Shown: piece after piece, positions 47,115 through 56,018 of the stretch
Position numbering within the stretch: the first letter of the stretch is position 1
Layout: each line of letters starts with the position of its first letter
Assembly (NCBI RefSeq): GCF_019209905.1
Contig: NZ_JAHUTM010000003.1
Span: 1-64,000 of the forward strand
DNA: 64,000 nucleotides
Source of the DNA: Corynebacterium sp. TAE3-ERU12
GTDB lineage: Bacteria > Actinomycetota > Actinomycetes > Mycobacteriales > Mycobacteriaceae
Direction of reading: 5' to 3'
Position numbers and translations under genes: made by a program
Notes under the pieces: model-generated
The model's database searches: none
What the model saw: the letters and a program-made list of their open reading frames with translations, nothing else
Told to the model about the DNA's origin: nothing

Positions 47115-48542
47115 ATGCCGATGGGCTTACGAAAATGGCTTCGGGGGCCGACCGCGACCGTGGACTTGGTCCGCTCCGCGAGCGCCCCGTTGCCGCTGGC
47201 ACCGATTGATTATAAGGACCCCAACCAGGTCAGTGACGTGTTGGAGTTGGCGGCACGAATCGGTGGCCAGTTGCTGGCGTGCGGCACCGGAAATAATGAC
47301 ACGGTGGTGCAACTGCGGGCGGTTACCGCCGCCTTCGGCCTGACCCGAGTGCAGGTGGATATCACCCTGACTTCTGTCACGGTCTTCCACCTCATCGGTG
47401 AGCGGCGCGTCCCGGTGACCGCACTGCGCGTGGTGGAGTCCACCACGGTGGATATGGAAAAACTCGCCCGGGTGGATCGCCTGGTGCGCGATATTCGTGG
47501 CGGTTTCATCACGCTTGACGACGCTCTGTGCGTCATGACCGATATCGAAGAGGCACCGCCGCGCTACCGGATGCGCGTGGTCTACCTGGCGTGGGCGACG
47601 ATGGCCGCGTCTGTCTCGCTGCTATTCGGCTCAAATATGCTTGTGGCGATATCGAGTTTCTTCGCCACCCTCGCCATTGTCACCGCGATTGGTGCCTTGG
47701 CCCTGCGCAGTCTGCCAGCATTCTTCCTCAATGCGACGGGTGGTTTTATTGCCACCACCTTCGCTGCCCTGTGCTACCAGATTGGTTTGCAGTTCGACTA
47801 CGCACTGCCGCCCTCGCGCATTATTGCCTCTGGCATCATCGTGATGCTGGCGGGCCTGACGCTGGTGCAGGCATTGCAGGACGGCATCACCGGCGCCCCG
47901 GTGACTGGTTCTGCGCGGTTCTTCGACACGATGCTGCTCACTGGCGGCATCATCGTCGGCGTGGCAATGGGCTTTGAGCTGCTCAACCTGCTCAATGTGC
48001 ACTTGCCGATTGTCGATGCCGCTCCCCCGATTGGTTTCGCCCAGTCGACGGTGAAGGTCTTTGCTGGCACCGCAGCGGCGGTGGCTTTTGCCATGGCCTC
48101 CCAGGCGAACCTGAAGGGCCTTATTGTCACCGGCCTGACTGCCCTGCTGGGGTCGATGTTGAACTACTACCTGCTGATCCCGATGGGTGTGGGCCCCATT
48201 GCCGCTGCTGGTATCGCAGCGACTGCGGTGGGTTTGGCTGGCGGTTTGCTTTCGCGTCGCTACGCGGTGCCGCCATTGGTGACCGCTATTGCTGGTATCA
48301 CTCCGATGTTGCCGGGCATGTCTATCTACCGTGGCCTCTACGGCATGCTGCATGAGCAGAATGTGGTGGGCTTTACCGCCTTATTCGCGGCCTTGGCGGC
48401 GGCGTCAGCTTTGGCCGCTGGCCTGGTACTTGGTGAGTGGATGGCCCGCCGGTTGCGGCGTCCCCGGATGGTGCACCGGGCCGGCAATATTATGCGCCCC
48501 CGGATTCGCCGGATGCGGCGTAAACCGCCGCTGGTAGAATAG
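47115..48542 (+). CDS. thrE: Threonine/serine exporter ThrE
   Basis: Two-domain exporter of L-threonine and L-serine. About 475 residues: an N-terminal cytoplasmic domain (residues 1-155, with the conserved VQVDITLTSVTVFH and DRLVRDIRGGFITLDDA) and ten membrane segments. Size and layout equal C. glutamicum ThrE. Start is chosen at ATG 47115; GTG 47112 and ATG 47121 (AAAGG at eight bases) are possible. Followed by a lysine-rich gene and otsA as in C. glutamicum. Confidence 0.95.
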   Translation: MPMGLRKWLRGPTATVDLVRSASAPLPLAPIDYKDPNQVSDVLELAARIGGQLLACGTGNNDTVVQLRAVTAAFGLTRVQVDITLTSVTVFHLIGERRVPVTALRVVESTTVDMEKLARVDRLVRDIRGGFITLDDALCVMTDIEEAPPRYRMRVVYLAWATMAASVSLLFGSNMLVAISSFFATLAIVTAIGALALRSLPAFFLNATGGFIATTFAALCYQIGLQFDYALPPSRIIASGIIVMLAGLTLVQALQDGITGAPVTGSARFFDTMLLTGGIIVGVAMGFELLNLLNVHLPIVDAAPPIGFAQSTVKVFAGTAAAVAFAMASQANLKGLIVTGLTALLGSMLNYYLLIPMGVGPIAAAGIAATAVGLAGGLLSRRYAVPPLVTAIAGITPMLPGMSIYRGLYGMLHEQNVVGFTALFAALAAASALAAGLVLGEWMARRLRRPRMVHRAGNIMRPRIRRMRRKPPLVE

Positions 48543-48577
48543 GTCACTTACAACGCCGCTCATCAAAAGGAGAATCC

Positions 48578-48967
48578 GTGCCGCCGAAGGTTACCGACAC
48601 CCGCACTGCGCAGAACGAGGCTCTCGTCAAGGTCGAGGAACGCACGGCAGCGGACGCGCGAAAGATCGTTGCGTCGCTTTCGGACGATTTTTTCGATTGC
48701 GTGCAGCTGATGTGCATGCTGGGCATCGAGCCAGATGGCCTGAAGTTCAAGAAGGTCGAGAAGGAGTACCTGGAGGAGCAGGAAGCCGCGCGCACCCGCT
48801 CTAGCTCCAAGACCGGCCCGAAGAAGAGGGCTTCGAAGAAGGCGGCTAAGAAATCCGCCAAGAAGAGCGCTAAGAAGTCCGCGAAAAAGGCCACGAAGAA
48901 GACCGCCAAGAAGTCCGCGAAAAAGGCGACGAAGAAGGCGGCTAAAAAGACCACTAAGAAGGCTTAG
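48578..48967 (+). CDS. Lysine-rich histone H1-like tail protein
   Basis: 129 residues. The N-terminal 70 residues are helical and mixed in charge (EERTAADARKIVASLSDDFF). From residue 82 to the end the protein is an array of A/S/T-KK repeats (KKSAKKSAKKSAKKATKK). Such tails bind DNA or RNA nonspecifically in actinobacterial nucleoid or ribosome-associated proteins. GTG start after AAAAGGAG. Sits between thrE and otsA, three bases before otsA. Function unknown. Confidence 0.85.
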   Translation: MPPKVTDTRTAQNEALVKVEERTAADARKIVASLSDDFFDCVQLMCMLGIEPDGLKFKKVEKEYLEEQEAARTRSSSKTGPKKRASKKAAKKSAKKSAKKSAKKATKKTAKKSAKKATKKAAKKTTKKA

Positions 48968-48969
48968 TA

Positions 48970-50364
48970 GTGGCTGACCTGGTTGTTGTCAGTAACCGGC
49001 TGCCGGTTGCGCCTGTTGTCGATGGCGATGAGGTGCGCTGGGAGTCCAGCCCGGGTGGTCTTGTTACTGCACTGACCCCTGTGCTGTTGGCCCAGGACGG
49101 CGCCTGGGTGGGGTGGCCTGGCACGCAGGGCGATATCACTGCCCCCGAAGAGCTCACCACCGACGAAGGCCTGCACCTATTCCCGGTGGAGCTATCCGCC
49201 CAGGAATACGAGCAGTTCTATGAGGGGTTTTCCAACGCCACCCTGTGGCCGTTGCTGCATGGTCTTATTGTCACCCCGAAGTATGACGGGGATTGGTGGG
49301 AGTCCTACCGCGAAGTTAATGACCGTTTCGCCCGCGCTGCGGTGGAGCATGCCGATGAGGGTGCGACGATTTGGGTGCAGGATTATCAGCTGATGCTGGT
49401 GCCGGGCATCGTGCGCCAGTTGCGTCCCGACGTCAAGATCGGCTTTTTCCTGCATATCCCGTTCCCGGCGGCGGAGATTTTCCGCCAGTTGCCGTGGCGC
49501 GAAGAGATCGTGCGCGGCCTTTTGGGTGCTGACCTGGTGGGTTTCCAGCTTGAGGAGTGCGCCCAGAATTTCTTGGAATTGTGCGCCAATATTGGTGGCC
49601 GCGGTTCTTCGCATACGGGCCTGCCGGATGAGCTGCAGGTCGACGGCAACCAGGTGACCGCCACTGATGGTCGGCGCGTGCACGTGGGCGGGTACCCGAT
49701 CTCGATTGATTCCGGCAGCGTTATTGCGCAGGCCCTCAATTCTGATGCTGCGGGGGTCCGCGCGGCTGTGGGCAACCCGAAGCATTTGCTGCTCGGCGTG
49801 GATCGCCTGGACTACACCAAGGGCATCCTGCAGCGCCTGGAGCTTTTTGAGGGACTGCTCGACAGCGGCGCCCTGGAGCCTGAGGACGCTGTTTTGGTGC
49901 AGGTAGCTACTCCCTCGCGTGAGCGCGTCGAGGATTACCGACGGCTGCGCGCTGAGGTGGAACAAGCCGTGGGCCGGATCAATGGCCGCTATGGCCGGTT
50001 GGGCCACCCGGTGATCCATTACATTCACCGCCCGGTGCCGTTTGCCCGCCTGCTGGATTTATATTCCGCCGCCGACGTCATGCTGGTCACCGCGCTGCGC
50101 GATGGCATGAACCTGGTGTGCAAGGAGTACTTGGCCTGCCATCCCGATGGTTCTGGTGCGCTGGTGCTGTCTGAGTTCACCGGTGCTGCGGTGGAGCTTT
50201 CCGACGCTTTCCTGTGCAACCCGCATGATCAGGAGTCAATGAAGCGGGCGGTGATGAGTGCCCTGTCCGGTTCTCAGGAGCGGATGTCGAAACTCCACGC
50301 CCAGGTACGTGACCATGATGTGAAGCTATGGGCCTCGAATTTCCTGGGGGATCTGGAATCGTGA
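48970..50364 (+). CDS. otsA: Trehalose-6-phosphate synthase
   Basis: GT20 glycosyltransferase, UDP-glucose plus glucose-6-phosphate to trehalose-6-phosphate. 464 residues; VVSNRLPV, GWPG, WPLLHGL, QDYQLMLVP, GFFLHIPFP and GVDRLDYTKG are all present. GTG start. Trehalose is also a precursor of corynomycolate glycolipids. The phosphatase OtsB is encoded three genes further. Confidence 0.96.
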   Translation: MADLVVVSNRLPVAPVVDGDEVRWESSPGGLVTALTPVLLAQDGAWVGWPGTQGDITAPEELTTDEGLHLFPVELSAQEYEQFYEGFSNATLWPLLHGLIVTPKYDGDWWESYREVNDRFARAAVEHADEGATIWVQDYQLMLVPGIVRQLRPDVKIGFFLHIPFPAAEIFRQLPWREEIVRGLLGADLVGFQLEECAQNFLELCANIGGRGSSHTGLPDELQVDGNQVTATDGRRVHVGGYPISIDSGSVIAQALNSDAAGVRAAVGNPKHLLLGVDRLDYTKGILQRLELFEGLLDSGALEPEDAVLVQVATPSRERVEDYRRLRAEVEQAVGRINGRYGRLGHPVIHYIHRPVPFARLLDLYSAADVMLVTALRDGMNLVCKEYLACHPDGSGALVLSEFTGAAVELSDAFLCNPHDQESMKRAVMSALSGSQERMSKLHAQVRDHDVKLWASNFLGDLES

Positions 50365-50795
50365 AGCGTCTCGCCGCGATTGGGTGCGCATTAGTGCTGG
50401 TGGGTTGTAGCAGCACCAGTGATCTGCTGGCCGACACCTCCTGGCAGATCACGCATGTCTATGACGACCCGGGCTTGCCGACGGCGCCGGCTAAGCCGAC
50501 CGCTCCCCCAACGCTGGTACTAGGACGTACCTCATATACCGGCAGCTCGCAGTGCGGCCAGTGGCGCGGCGAATTGACGTGGGTGGATGACACCACCGCC
50601 GATTTTGAGAAACCCGACATCCTGCGCACCACGGACTGCACTGACGATGAGCGGGTATTCGACCAGCGCCTACGTCGGCAAGTTCGTGGCCCGCTGCGGC
50701 TGGAAGTCAAAGACGACGCGCTGCGCGGTTATGTCATTGGGAAGACCCCTGCGGGCCAGGCTCCTGGGGGTTTTGCGGCCGTGCCTTCGGCTTAA
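50361..50795 (+). CDS. Small lipoprotein of 144 residues
   Basis: GTG 50361 overlaps the otsA stop (GTGA). Signal peptide with lipobox LVGC (Cys about 16). The mature part has two cysteines (SSQCGQWRG, TTDCTDDE) and a beta-rich pattern, possibly with one disulfide. Same position as a small gene between otsA and otsB in C. glutamicum. The 3' end overlaps a convergent gene by 62 bases. Function unknown. Confidence 0.78.
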   Translation: MKRLAAIGCALVLVGCSSTSDLLADTSWQITHVYDDPGLPTAPAKPTAPPTLVLGRTSYTGSSQCGQWRGELTWVDDTTADFEKPDILRTTDCTDDERVFDQRLRRQVRGPLRLEVKDDALRGYVIGKTPAGQAPGGFAAVPSA

Positions 50796-51234
50796 GCCGC
50801 ACATAGAGCTGGCGGCGTACCCGGGCGATGACAGTGCCGGACTCGTCGGTGATCTCCGTGCTGAACCACTTGCGGTAGGCCTGCCCGGCGGCGGTGTTGG
50901 CTTTAATATCAGCCAGGTCCGCGTCGGTGAATTCAATAACCGCCGTTACGGTGCCACGCCCCCTGGCCAGGAATTCAATCTCGGCTGCGCTGTCGACCAC
51001 CACATAGTCGTGGCCGAGCCGGATGAGGCCCAGCAGCGTGTAGAACGGGTCCGTCATGGACTGCATGGTGCCGCCGAAAATGATGCCCAGGGCGTTGGTA
51101 TTCCAGGGGCGCTGGCGGTGCTGTACGACAAGCCGGGAGCCGTCTTCGGCGCATTCGGTTACTCGCACTCCGGCGCCGAGGTACGGCGGCCATAGCCACA
51201 TATATCGGCGCAGTCGCGCTGGTGTCATTCGCAT
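50734..51234 (-). CDS. DUF4442 hotdog protein
   Basis: 166 residues, hotdog thioesterase-like: NTNALGIIFGGTMQSMTD and IEFLARGRGTVTAVIEF align with the larger paralogue at 45690. Overlaps the lipoprotein gene on the other strand at the 3' end (62 bases). Activity unknown. Confidence 0.8.
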   Translation of the reverse strand: MRMTPARLRRYMWLWPPYLGAGVRVTECAEDGSRLVVQHRQRPWNTNALGIIFGGTMQSMTDPFYTLLGLIRLGHDYVVVDSAAEIEFLARGRGTVTAVIEFTDADLADIKANTAAGQAYRKWFSTEITDESGTVIARVRRQLYVRLKPKARPQNPQEPGPQGSSQ

Positions 51235-51243
51235 GGGGAAAGT

Positions 51244-51780
51244 TTACAAAGATGGGCGCTGATCCGACATAGCGGCGCGGTCCGCATCGTGCCCGGGGTC
51301 GTCGAGGCGCGTATAGGAACCACGGTGATACACCAGGGGTTTTGTGCCTTCATCCTGCCGGTGGCCGATATCGCACACCCGGCCGATCACAATATGGTGG
51401 TCGCCGCCGTCATGGACTTGGTGAACCTCGCAGTCGATCCAGATCGCGCTGCCCACCAATGCCGGGTTACCCAGCGGAGAGTCCTCCCAGGTGCCCACGG
51501 CGAACTTATCGCGCGCGGAGTGACCGAAGGTTTCGGAGATGTGCTGCTGCTCAGCGGTGAGCACATTGACCGTAAAAGTGCCGTTTTCTTCAATAAATGG
51601 CCATGTCCGCGAGGTGCGCATCACTGTGAAAAGAACCAACGGCGGATTGAGGCTAAGCGAGGTAAAAGATTGGCAGGCAAAACCGTAGGGCCCTTTGGTG
51701 GTGACGACAGTAATGCCGGTAGCGAATTCGCCGAGTGCTCGTCGGATTGACCACTCATCTAGGTCGCGCAAAGGTTCCAT
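51244..51780 (-). CDS. Flavin reductase-like FMN-binding protein
   Basis: 178 residues of the flavin_reduct/HpaC family: FATGITVVTTKGPYGFACQSFTSLSLNPPLVLF and the FxVNVLxxxQ segment (FTVNVLTAEQQ). May reduce FMN or FAD for a partner monooxygenase, none of which is nearby. ATG 51780; TAAGGT lies eight bases upstream (leaderless). Divergent from otsB with a 35-base gap. Confidence 0.85.
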   Translation of the reverse strand: MEPLRDLDEWSIRRALGEFATGITVVTTKGPYGFACQSFTSLSLNPPLVLFTVMRTSRTWPFIEENGTFTVNVLTAEQQHISETFGHSARDKFAVGTWEDSPLGNPALVGSAIWIDCEVHQVHDGGDHHIVIGRVCDIGHRQDEGTKPLVYHRGSYTRLDDPGHDADRAAMSDQRPSL

Positions 51781-51815
51781 ATGCGCCGACCTTAGTCGTA
51801 GGTAGTGTCGATGGC

Positions 51816-52568
51816 GTGAAGATCGACTCCAGTGATGCCATTGCCCAACTCTGCCGCGCCAGTCAGCTGCTGGTAGCCGTCGACTACGACGGCACCTTGG
51901 CTGATTTTTCCGATGACCCGATGGCGGCCACCCCCCGCCCCGGTAATGCTGAGGCACTGCAAGGATTGGCTGCTTTGCCCGACACCGATGTTGTGGTCGT
52001 TTCCGGCCGCCGGATGCAGGACCTGCGCCAGCTCGCCGACTTCGGCCCCAGTGTGGGGCTGGTGGGCAGCCACGGTGCGGAAACTGACCAAGGCGTGGAT
52101 ATCGACGGCGCGCAGACGGATTTGCTCTCCGCGATTGATATTCGGGTCAATGAGCTCATTGCGGACACCCCGGGCGCGTGGGTTGAGAAAAAGCCTGCCT
52201 CCCGGGTGGTGCACGTGCGCCAGGTGCACGGTGCGGTGCAGCGCACGAAGATTCTGGACCTCGTGCGCGCCCATATGCACCCCGTCCCGGGCCTGTACCT
52301 CACCGACGGCAAAGACGTCCTGGAGATCTCGGTGGTGCAGATAACGAAGGGTTCCTGGCTCAAGGAGGCCCGCACCGACCAGCAGACGGTGCTGTTTATC
52401 GGTGATGATGTCACCGACGAGTCAGCCATGGAGGTGCTCACCGGCACCGATGTGGGCGTCAAAGTGGGCCCGGGAGACACCGCGGCGAACTGCCGGCTGG
52501 CTGATACCGCAGCGGTCACGGAGTTTTTACGAGACCTCAAGGACGCTCGCGAGCAGGCGCGACAGTAG
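51816..52568 (+). CDS. otsB: Trehalose-6-phosphate phosphatase
   Basis: HAD phosphatase completing the OtsA-OtsB trehalose pathway. About 250 residues; nucleophile motif VDYDGTLADF (Asp23, Asp25), VVSGRR, and the last acidic motif FIGDDVTDESAM. GTG 51816 is chosen; TAGTGT is seven bases upstream, suggesting a leaderless mRNA, while the longer frame overlaps the divergent gene. Confidence 0.94.
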   Translation: MKIDSSDAIAQLCRASQLLVAVDYDGTLADFSDDPMAATPRPGNAEALQGLAALPDTDVVVVSGRRMQDLRQLADFGPSVGLVGSHGAETDQGVDIDGAQTDLLSAIDIRVNELIADTPGAWVEKKPASRVVHVRQVHGAVQRTKILDLVRAHMHPVPGLYLTDGKDVLEISVVQITKGSWLKEARTDQQTVLFIGDDVTDESAMEVLTGTDVGVKVGPGDTAANCRLADTAAVTEFLRDLKDAREQARQ

Positions 52569-53604
52569 CTCCGGGGAACAATTCGGTGGGCAGGATCACC
52601 CGCTGGTTGGATTCGTTGAACAGCACCTGCCCAGCGGCGCGGCCTTTTTCGCGGTTGGGCTGAATGATGGTGGTCAGCCCGGCGCGCAAGGCTAACTCAA
52701 TGCCGTCGAAGCCAGTGACGGAGAGGTCTTCTGGCACCCGGATATTGTGCGCGCTGGCGTAGCGCAGCACAGCCAGGGCCTGGGTGTCGGTGGTGCACAC
52801 CACGGCAGTCAGGTCCGGGTTATTGCCGAGCAGCTCGGCGGCGGCTTCATCATTGGCGGTGCGGGTATTGAGGTGCCTGCCGACGATGGGCACGTCGGTG
52901 ATACCAGCGTCGGCAAGCGCTTCGAGGGCGCCTTCAATGCGGAACCGCTGGACGTGGTGGTGCGCGTCGGCGAGATCGGCAGGCCGCACGGGGCCGTCGT
53001 GCTGGGTGCGGGATAGCCGCACCGAGAGGATGCCGATACGGCGGTGGCCTAGGTCAGTAAGGCGGCGCACGGCCGGCTGGATGGCGGCGTGGTCATCAAT
53101 GCCGACGAAAGGCAGGTGGGTGCGCCCGGTGGGTTGGTCGCAGATGACGGTGGGCAGGCCGCGGCGGGCGACGATATCGAGGAATGGGTCATCGTCGGCG
53201 ACGGAGTAGACGATCATGCCGTCGACGGCGGCGCCACGGATAAGGTCCTCCCCGGCCTTTCCTGCACCTGAGCTGGCCGGGATGATCATCAGTGAGGATT
53301 CCCGCACGCCGCATTCTTCGGCCAGCCCGGCGAGGAATTCGACACTGGCGGGGTCGTCGAAGGCGAAGGACAGTTCCTCTGTCAGCAGTACGCCAACGGC
53401 TCCGGCGCGGCGGGTGCGCAAGTGTCGGGCCATGGGGTCTGGGCCGGGGTAGCCCTGCCGGTGGGCGACGGCGAGGATATGTTCGCGCAGTTTTGGGGAG
53501 AGCTGTTCGGGCCGGTTGTAGGCGTTGGATACCGTGGTGCGCGATACGCCGACTTCAGCAGCGATGGAGGCCATGGTTCCTCGGCGGCGCGGCGTTGCGG
53601 TCAC
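52537..53604 (-). CDS. ipsA: LacI-family transcriptional regulator, likely IpsA
   Basis: 355 residues with a LacI helix-turn-helix at the N-terminus (MASIAAEVGVSRTTVSNAYNR) and a periplasmic-binding type effector domain. Position directly after otsB equals cg2910 of C. glutamicum, IpsA, an inositol-responsive regulator of ino1 and cell envelope lipids. GTG 53604 follows TAAATT by seven bases (leaderless); a start at 53625 or 53574 is possible. The 3' end overlaps otsB by 32 bases. The IpsA identity rests on synteny. Confidence 0.8.
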   Translation of the reverse strand: MTATPRRRGTMASIAAEVGVSRTTVSNAYNRPEQLSPKLREHILAVAHRQGYPGPDPMARHLRTRRAGAVGVLLTEELSFAFDDPASVEFLAGLAEECGVRESSLMIIPASSGAGKAGEDLIRGAAVDGMIVYSVADDDPFLDIVARRGLPTVICDQPTGRTHLPFVGIDDHAAIQPAVRRLTDLGHRRIGILSVRLSRTQHDGPVRPADLADAHHHVQRFRIEGALEALADAGITDVPIVGRHLNTRTANDEAAAELLGNNPDLTAVVCTTDTQALAVLRYASAHNIRVPEDLSVTGFDGIELALRAGLTTIIQPNREKGRAAGQVLFNESNQRVILPTELFPGATVAPARERP

Positions 53605-53668
53605 GGCACCAAATTTACACAACACCTGCTATTGGGAACTTTTTTCATCTCGTGTTTGAATATGGAAT

Positions 53669-54511
53669 ATGACACGCCACCTCATCTGCATTGTTGCTGC
53701 CACGAGCCTGCTGGCAGGCTGCTCCAGCGCCCCGGACAGCACCGAAGCCGCCAATGACGACGCCATCACCACCCGCGTTGTTACCTCAACGACCGTGTGG
53801 GGCGATGTCGCCAACGTCGTCCTGGCCGGCCAGGACACCATCTCGGTGCGCCCCATCATCTCTGGGCAGGACATTGACCCGCATTCCTACGAGCCCACCG
53901 CCGCGGATATGGCTCTGGTTGAGGACGCCGATGTGCTCGTCGCCGGCGGCGGCCACTATGACCTGTGGCTTACCGAAGCCGCGATGGACACCGACGCGAA
54001 GGTCATCGTCGCCCTCGATGAGGACGAACAAGTCGAAAACGAGCATATTTGGTACGACACCGACGCCTTAGAGGAGGTCGCCGAGGAGCTTGCCGACGCT
54101 GTCGGCGCCGGCGACCCCGATGCCGTAGATGAGCGCGTCGATGAGATCAAGAAGGCGAAGTCGAAGGTCGGCGAGATCCGGGTAGCCCAGACTCACCCGC
54201 TTGCCGACGGCATCCTCGACGGCACTGATGCCATTGAGGCCACCCCGGAGGGTTTCCGTAAGGCCACCTTGGCCGAATCCACCCCGTCGGCACGCGATGT
54301 GCAGGCCTTCCTGGAACTGATCGATTCCGGCGACCTGGATGTGCTGATCGATTCCCCGCAGACCACCGACCAGGTCTCCAAGCGCCTGCGCGAAACCGCT
54401 GAGGCCAAGGGCATCCCGGTGGTGGAGGTGTACGAAACTCCGGCCGAGGGACAGAATTTCTTCGACCTGTACCTCCAGACCGTCCAAGCACTGCAGGCCA
54501 TCGACGAGTGA
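53669..54511 (+). CDS. Zn/Mn ABC transporter substrate-binding lipoprotein
   Basis: 280 residues with lipobox LLAGC (Cys18) and cluster A-I metal-binding histidines in IDPHSYEPT, ENEHIWYD and QTHPLADG and Asp in the C-terminal region. First gene of an ATPase-permease operon. Metal (zinc or manganese) cannot be settled; the corresponding C. glutamicum genes are Zur-controlled. Two copies of the 11-base word occur here 111 bases apart. Confidence 0.9.
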   Translation: MTRHLICIVAATSLLAGCSSAPDSTEAANDDAITTRVVTSTTVWGDVANVVLAGQDTISVRPIISGQDIDPHSYEPTAADMALVEDADVLVAGGGHYDLWLTEAAMDTDAKVIVALDEDEQVENEHIWYDTDALEEVAEELADAVGAGDPDAVDERVDEIKKAKSKVGEIRVAQTHPLADGILDGTDAIEATPEGFRKATLAESTPSARDVQAFLELIDSGDLDVLIDSPQTTDQVSKRLRETAEAKGIPVVEVYETPAEGQNFFDLYLQTVQALQAIDE

Positions 54512-55206
54512 GCGTTTTAACCTGCCGCAATGCGGCGATGGCGCCACTGTGGGAAGGCCTCGACTTTGCGGTTGCCGCCGGTGAGTTCTTGGCCGTATTG
54601 GGGCCAAACGGGGTCGGCAAATCCACATTATTGACCGCCGCCCTGGGGCTGCGGCCGCTCACCGGTGGTTCTATTAGCACCACCGGCCAGGTGGGGTATA
54701 TCCCCCAGCAGAAAATGTTCGACCCACAGCTGCCGATGCGGGCGCGGGATCTGGTGGCGCTCAGCGGCGACCACGGCATTATCCGACGCCGCCGCGACCG
54801 GGCTGCTGTTGCCGCACTCGAACACGTCGGCGCTGGGCATTTACTTAACCGCCGGGTGGGTGCCTTATCCGGTGGACAACAGCAGTTGGTGCGGCAAGCG
54901 CAGGCTTTTGTGCGCAACCCGGACCTGCTGTTGTGCGATGAGCCGCTGCTCAGCCTGGACCCCACCGCGCAGGCCCGCACGGTGGAGCGGTTTGACCAGC
55001 GGCGGCGCGAATACGGCACTGCGGTGGTGTTTGTCACCCACGGCATTAATCCCATTCTCGATGTGTGCGACCGGGTGCTCTATCTCACCGATCACGGGCA
55101 TCGGGTCGGCCCGGTCCGCGAGATCATGACCTCAGAAACCCTGTCCGAGCTGTACCAATCCGATATCACCGTCGCTGAGGTCGAAGGGAAGCTGGTGGTG
55201 CTGTGA
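54508..55206 (+). CDS. Zn/Mn ABC transporter ATPase
   Basis: 232 residues; Walker A GPNGVGKST, signature LSGGQQQLVRQAQ and Walker B LLLCDEP with SLDPTAQ. GTG start overlaps the stop of the binding-protein gene (GTGA). Compact for the family. Confidence 0.93.
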   Translation: MSVLTCRNAAMAPLWEGLDFAVAAGEFLAVLGPNGVGKSTLLTAALGLRPLTGGSISTTGQVGYIPQQKMFDPQLPMRARDLVALSGDHGIIRRRRDRAAVAALEHVGAGHLLNRRVGALSGGQQQLVRQAQAFVRNPDLLLCDEPLLSLDPTAQARTVERFDQRRREYGTAVVFVTHGINPILDVCDRVLYLTDHGHRVGPVREIMTSETLSELYQSDITVAEVEGKLVVL

Positions 55207-56018
55207 TGGTGGAACTGTTGTCCGTTGGGTTCGTGCAGTCAGCACTTATTGCCGCAGCGATCTTGGGCATAGTCTCCGGCGTCATTGCCCCACTGGTGGT
55301 GATGCGTTCGATGAGCTTCACCGTGCACGCCACCTCTGAGCTGGCGCTCATGGGCGCTTCAGCCGCACTGCTGCTGGGGGTATCTGTTGGTGGTGGCGCC
55401 ATTGTCGGTTCGGTTTTGGCCGCGGCGGTACTCGGGGTGATGAGCAGGCGTGGTGATGACGCCGCCGTCGGTGTGCTGTTGAGCTTCGGACTGGGCCTGT
55501 CGGTGCTGTTCATTCACCTCTACCCGGGCCGGACCTCGACTGCGTTTGCGCTACTCACCGGCCAGATCGTGGGTTTGACGTCCGCCTCAGTGAAGGTCCT
55601 GGCCGCGGTGGCGATCGTGGTGGTGCTCACCGTGGCGGTGTTCTGGCGGCCATTGCTTTTTGCCTCAGCGGACCCACAATTAGCTGCGGCGACCGGGGTG
55701 CCGGTGAAAACAATGTCGGCCCTGTTCGCGGTCCTGGCTGGGCTCACTGCCGCCCAGGGAGTGCAGATCGTTGGTGCCTTGCTGATCACCGCGCTGCTTA
55801 TCACCCCCGGCGCGGCGGCGGTACAGGTGACTGCTTCCCCACTGCGGGCGATGGTGTTATCCGTCGTTTTCGCCGAGTTGGCCGCTGTGGGTGGTGTGTT
55901 GCTGTCCTTGGCGCCCGGGATGCCGGTCAGTGTTTTCGTCACCGGCATTTCCTTTTTCATCTACGTGGTGTGCCGGGTGATCAACACAGTTCAGGGCCGA
56001 CGTCTAACGCGTAGCTAG
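55203..56018 (+). CDS. Zn/Mn ABC transporter permease
   Basis: 271 residues, about eight membrane segments, ABC-3 family (FVQSALIAAAILGIVSGVIAPLVVMRSMSF). Start GTG 55203 or ATG 55206, overlapping the ATPase stop. The last 38 bases overlap the 3' end of the nuclease gene on the other strand. Confidence 0.93.
   Translation: MMVELLSVGFVQSALIAAAILGIVSGVIAPLVVMRSMSFTVHATSELALMGASAALLLGVSVGGGAIVGSVLAAAVLGVMSRRGDDAAVGVLLSFGLGLSVLFIHLYPGRTSTAFALLTGQIVGLTSASVKVLAAVAIVVVLTVAVFWRPLLFASADPQLAAATGVPVKTMSALFAVLAGLTAAQGVQIVGALLITALLITPGAAAVQVTASPLRAMVLSVVFAELAAVGGVLLSLAPGMPVSVFVTGISFFIYVVCRVINTVQGRRLTRS

Noticed and set aside
50664..50674. CGTCGGCAAGT in the lipoprotein gene as another copy of the dispersed word
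   Set aside because: Last base differs and it lies in another frame and orientation; listed as a variant only.
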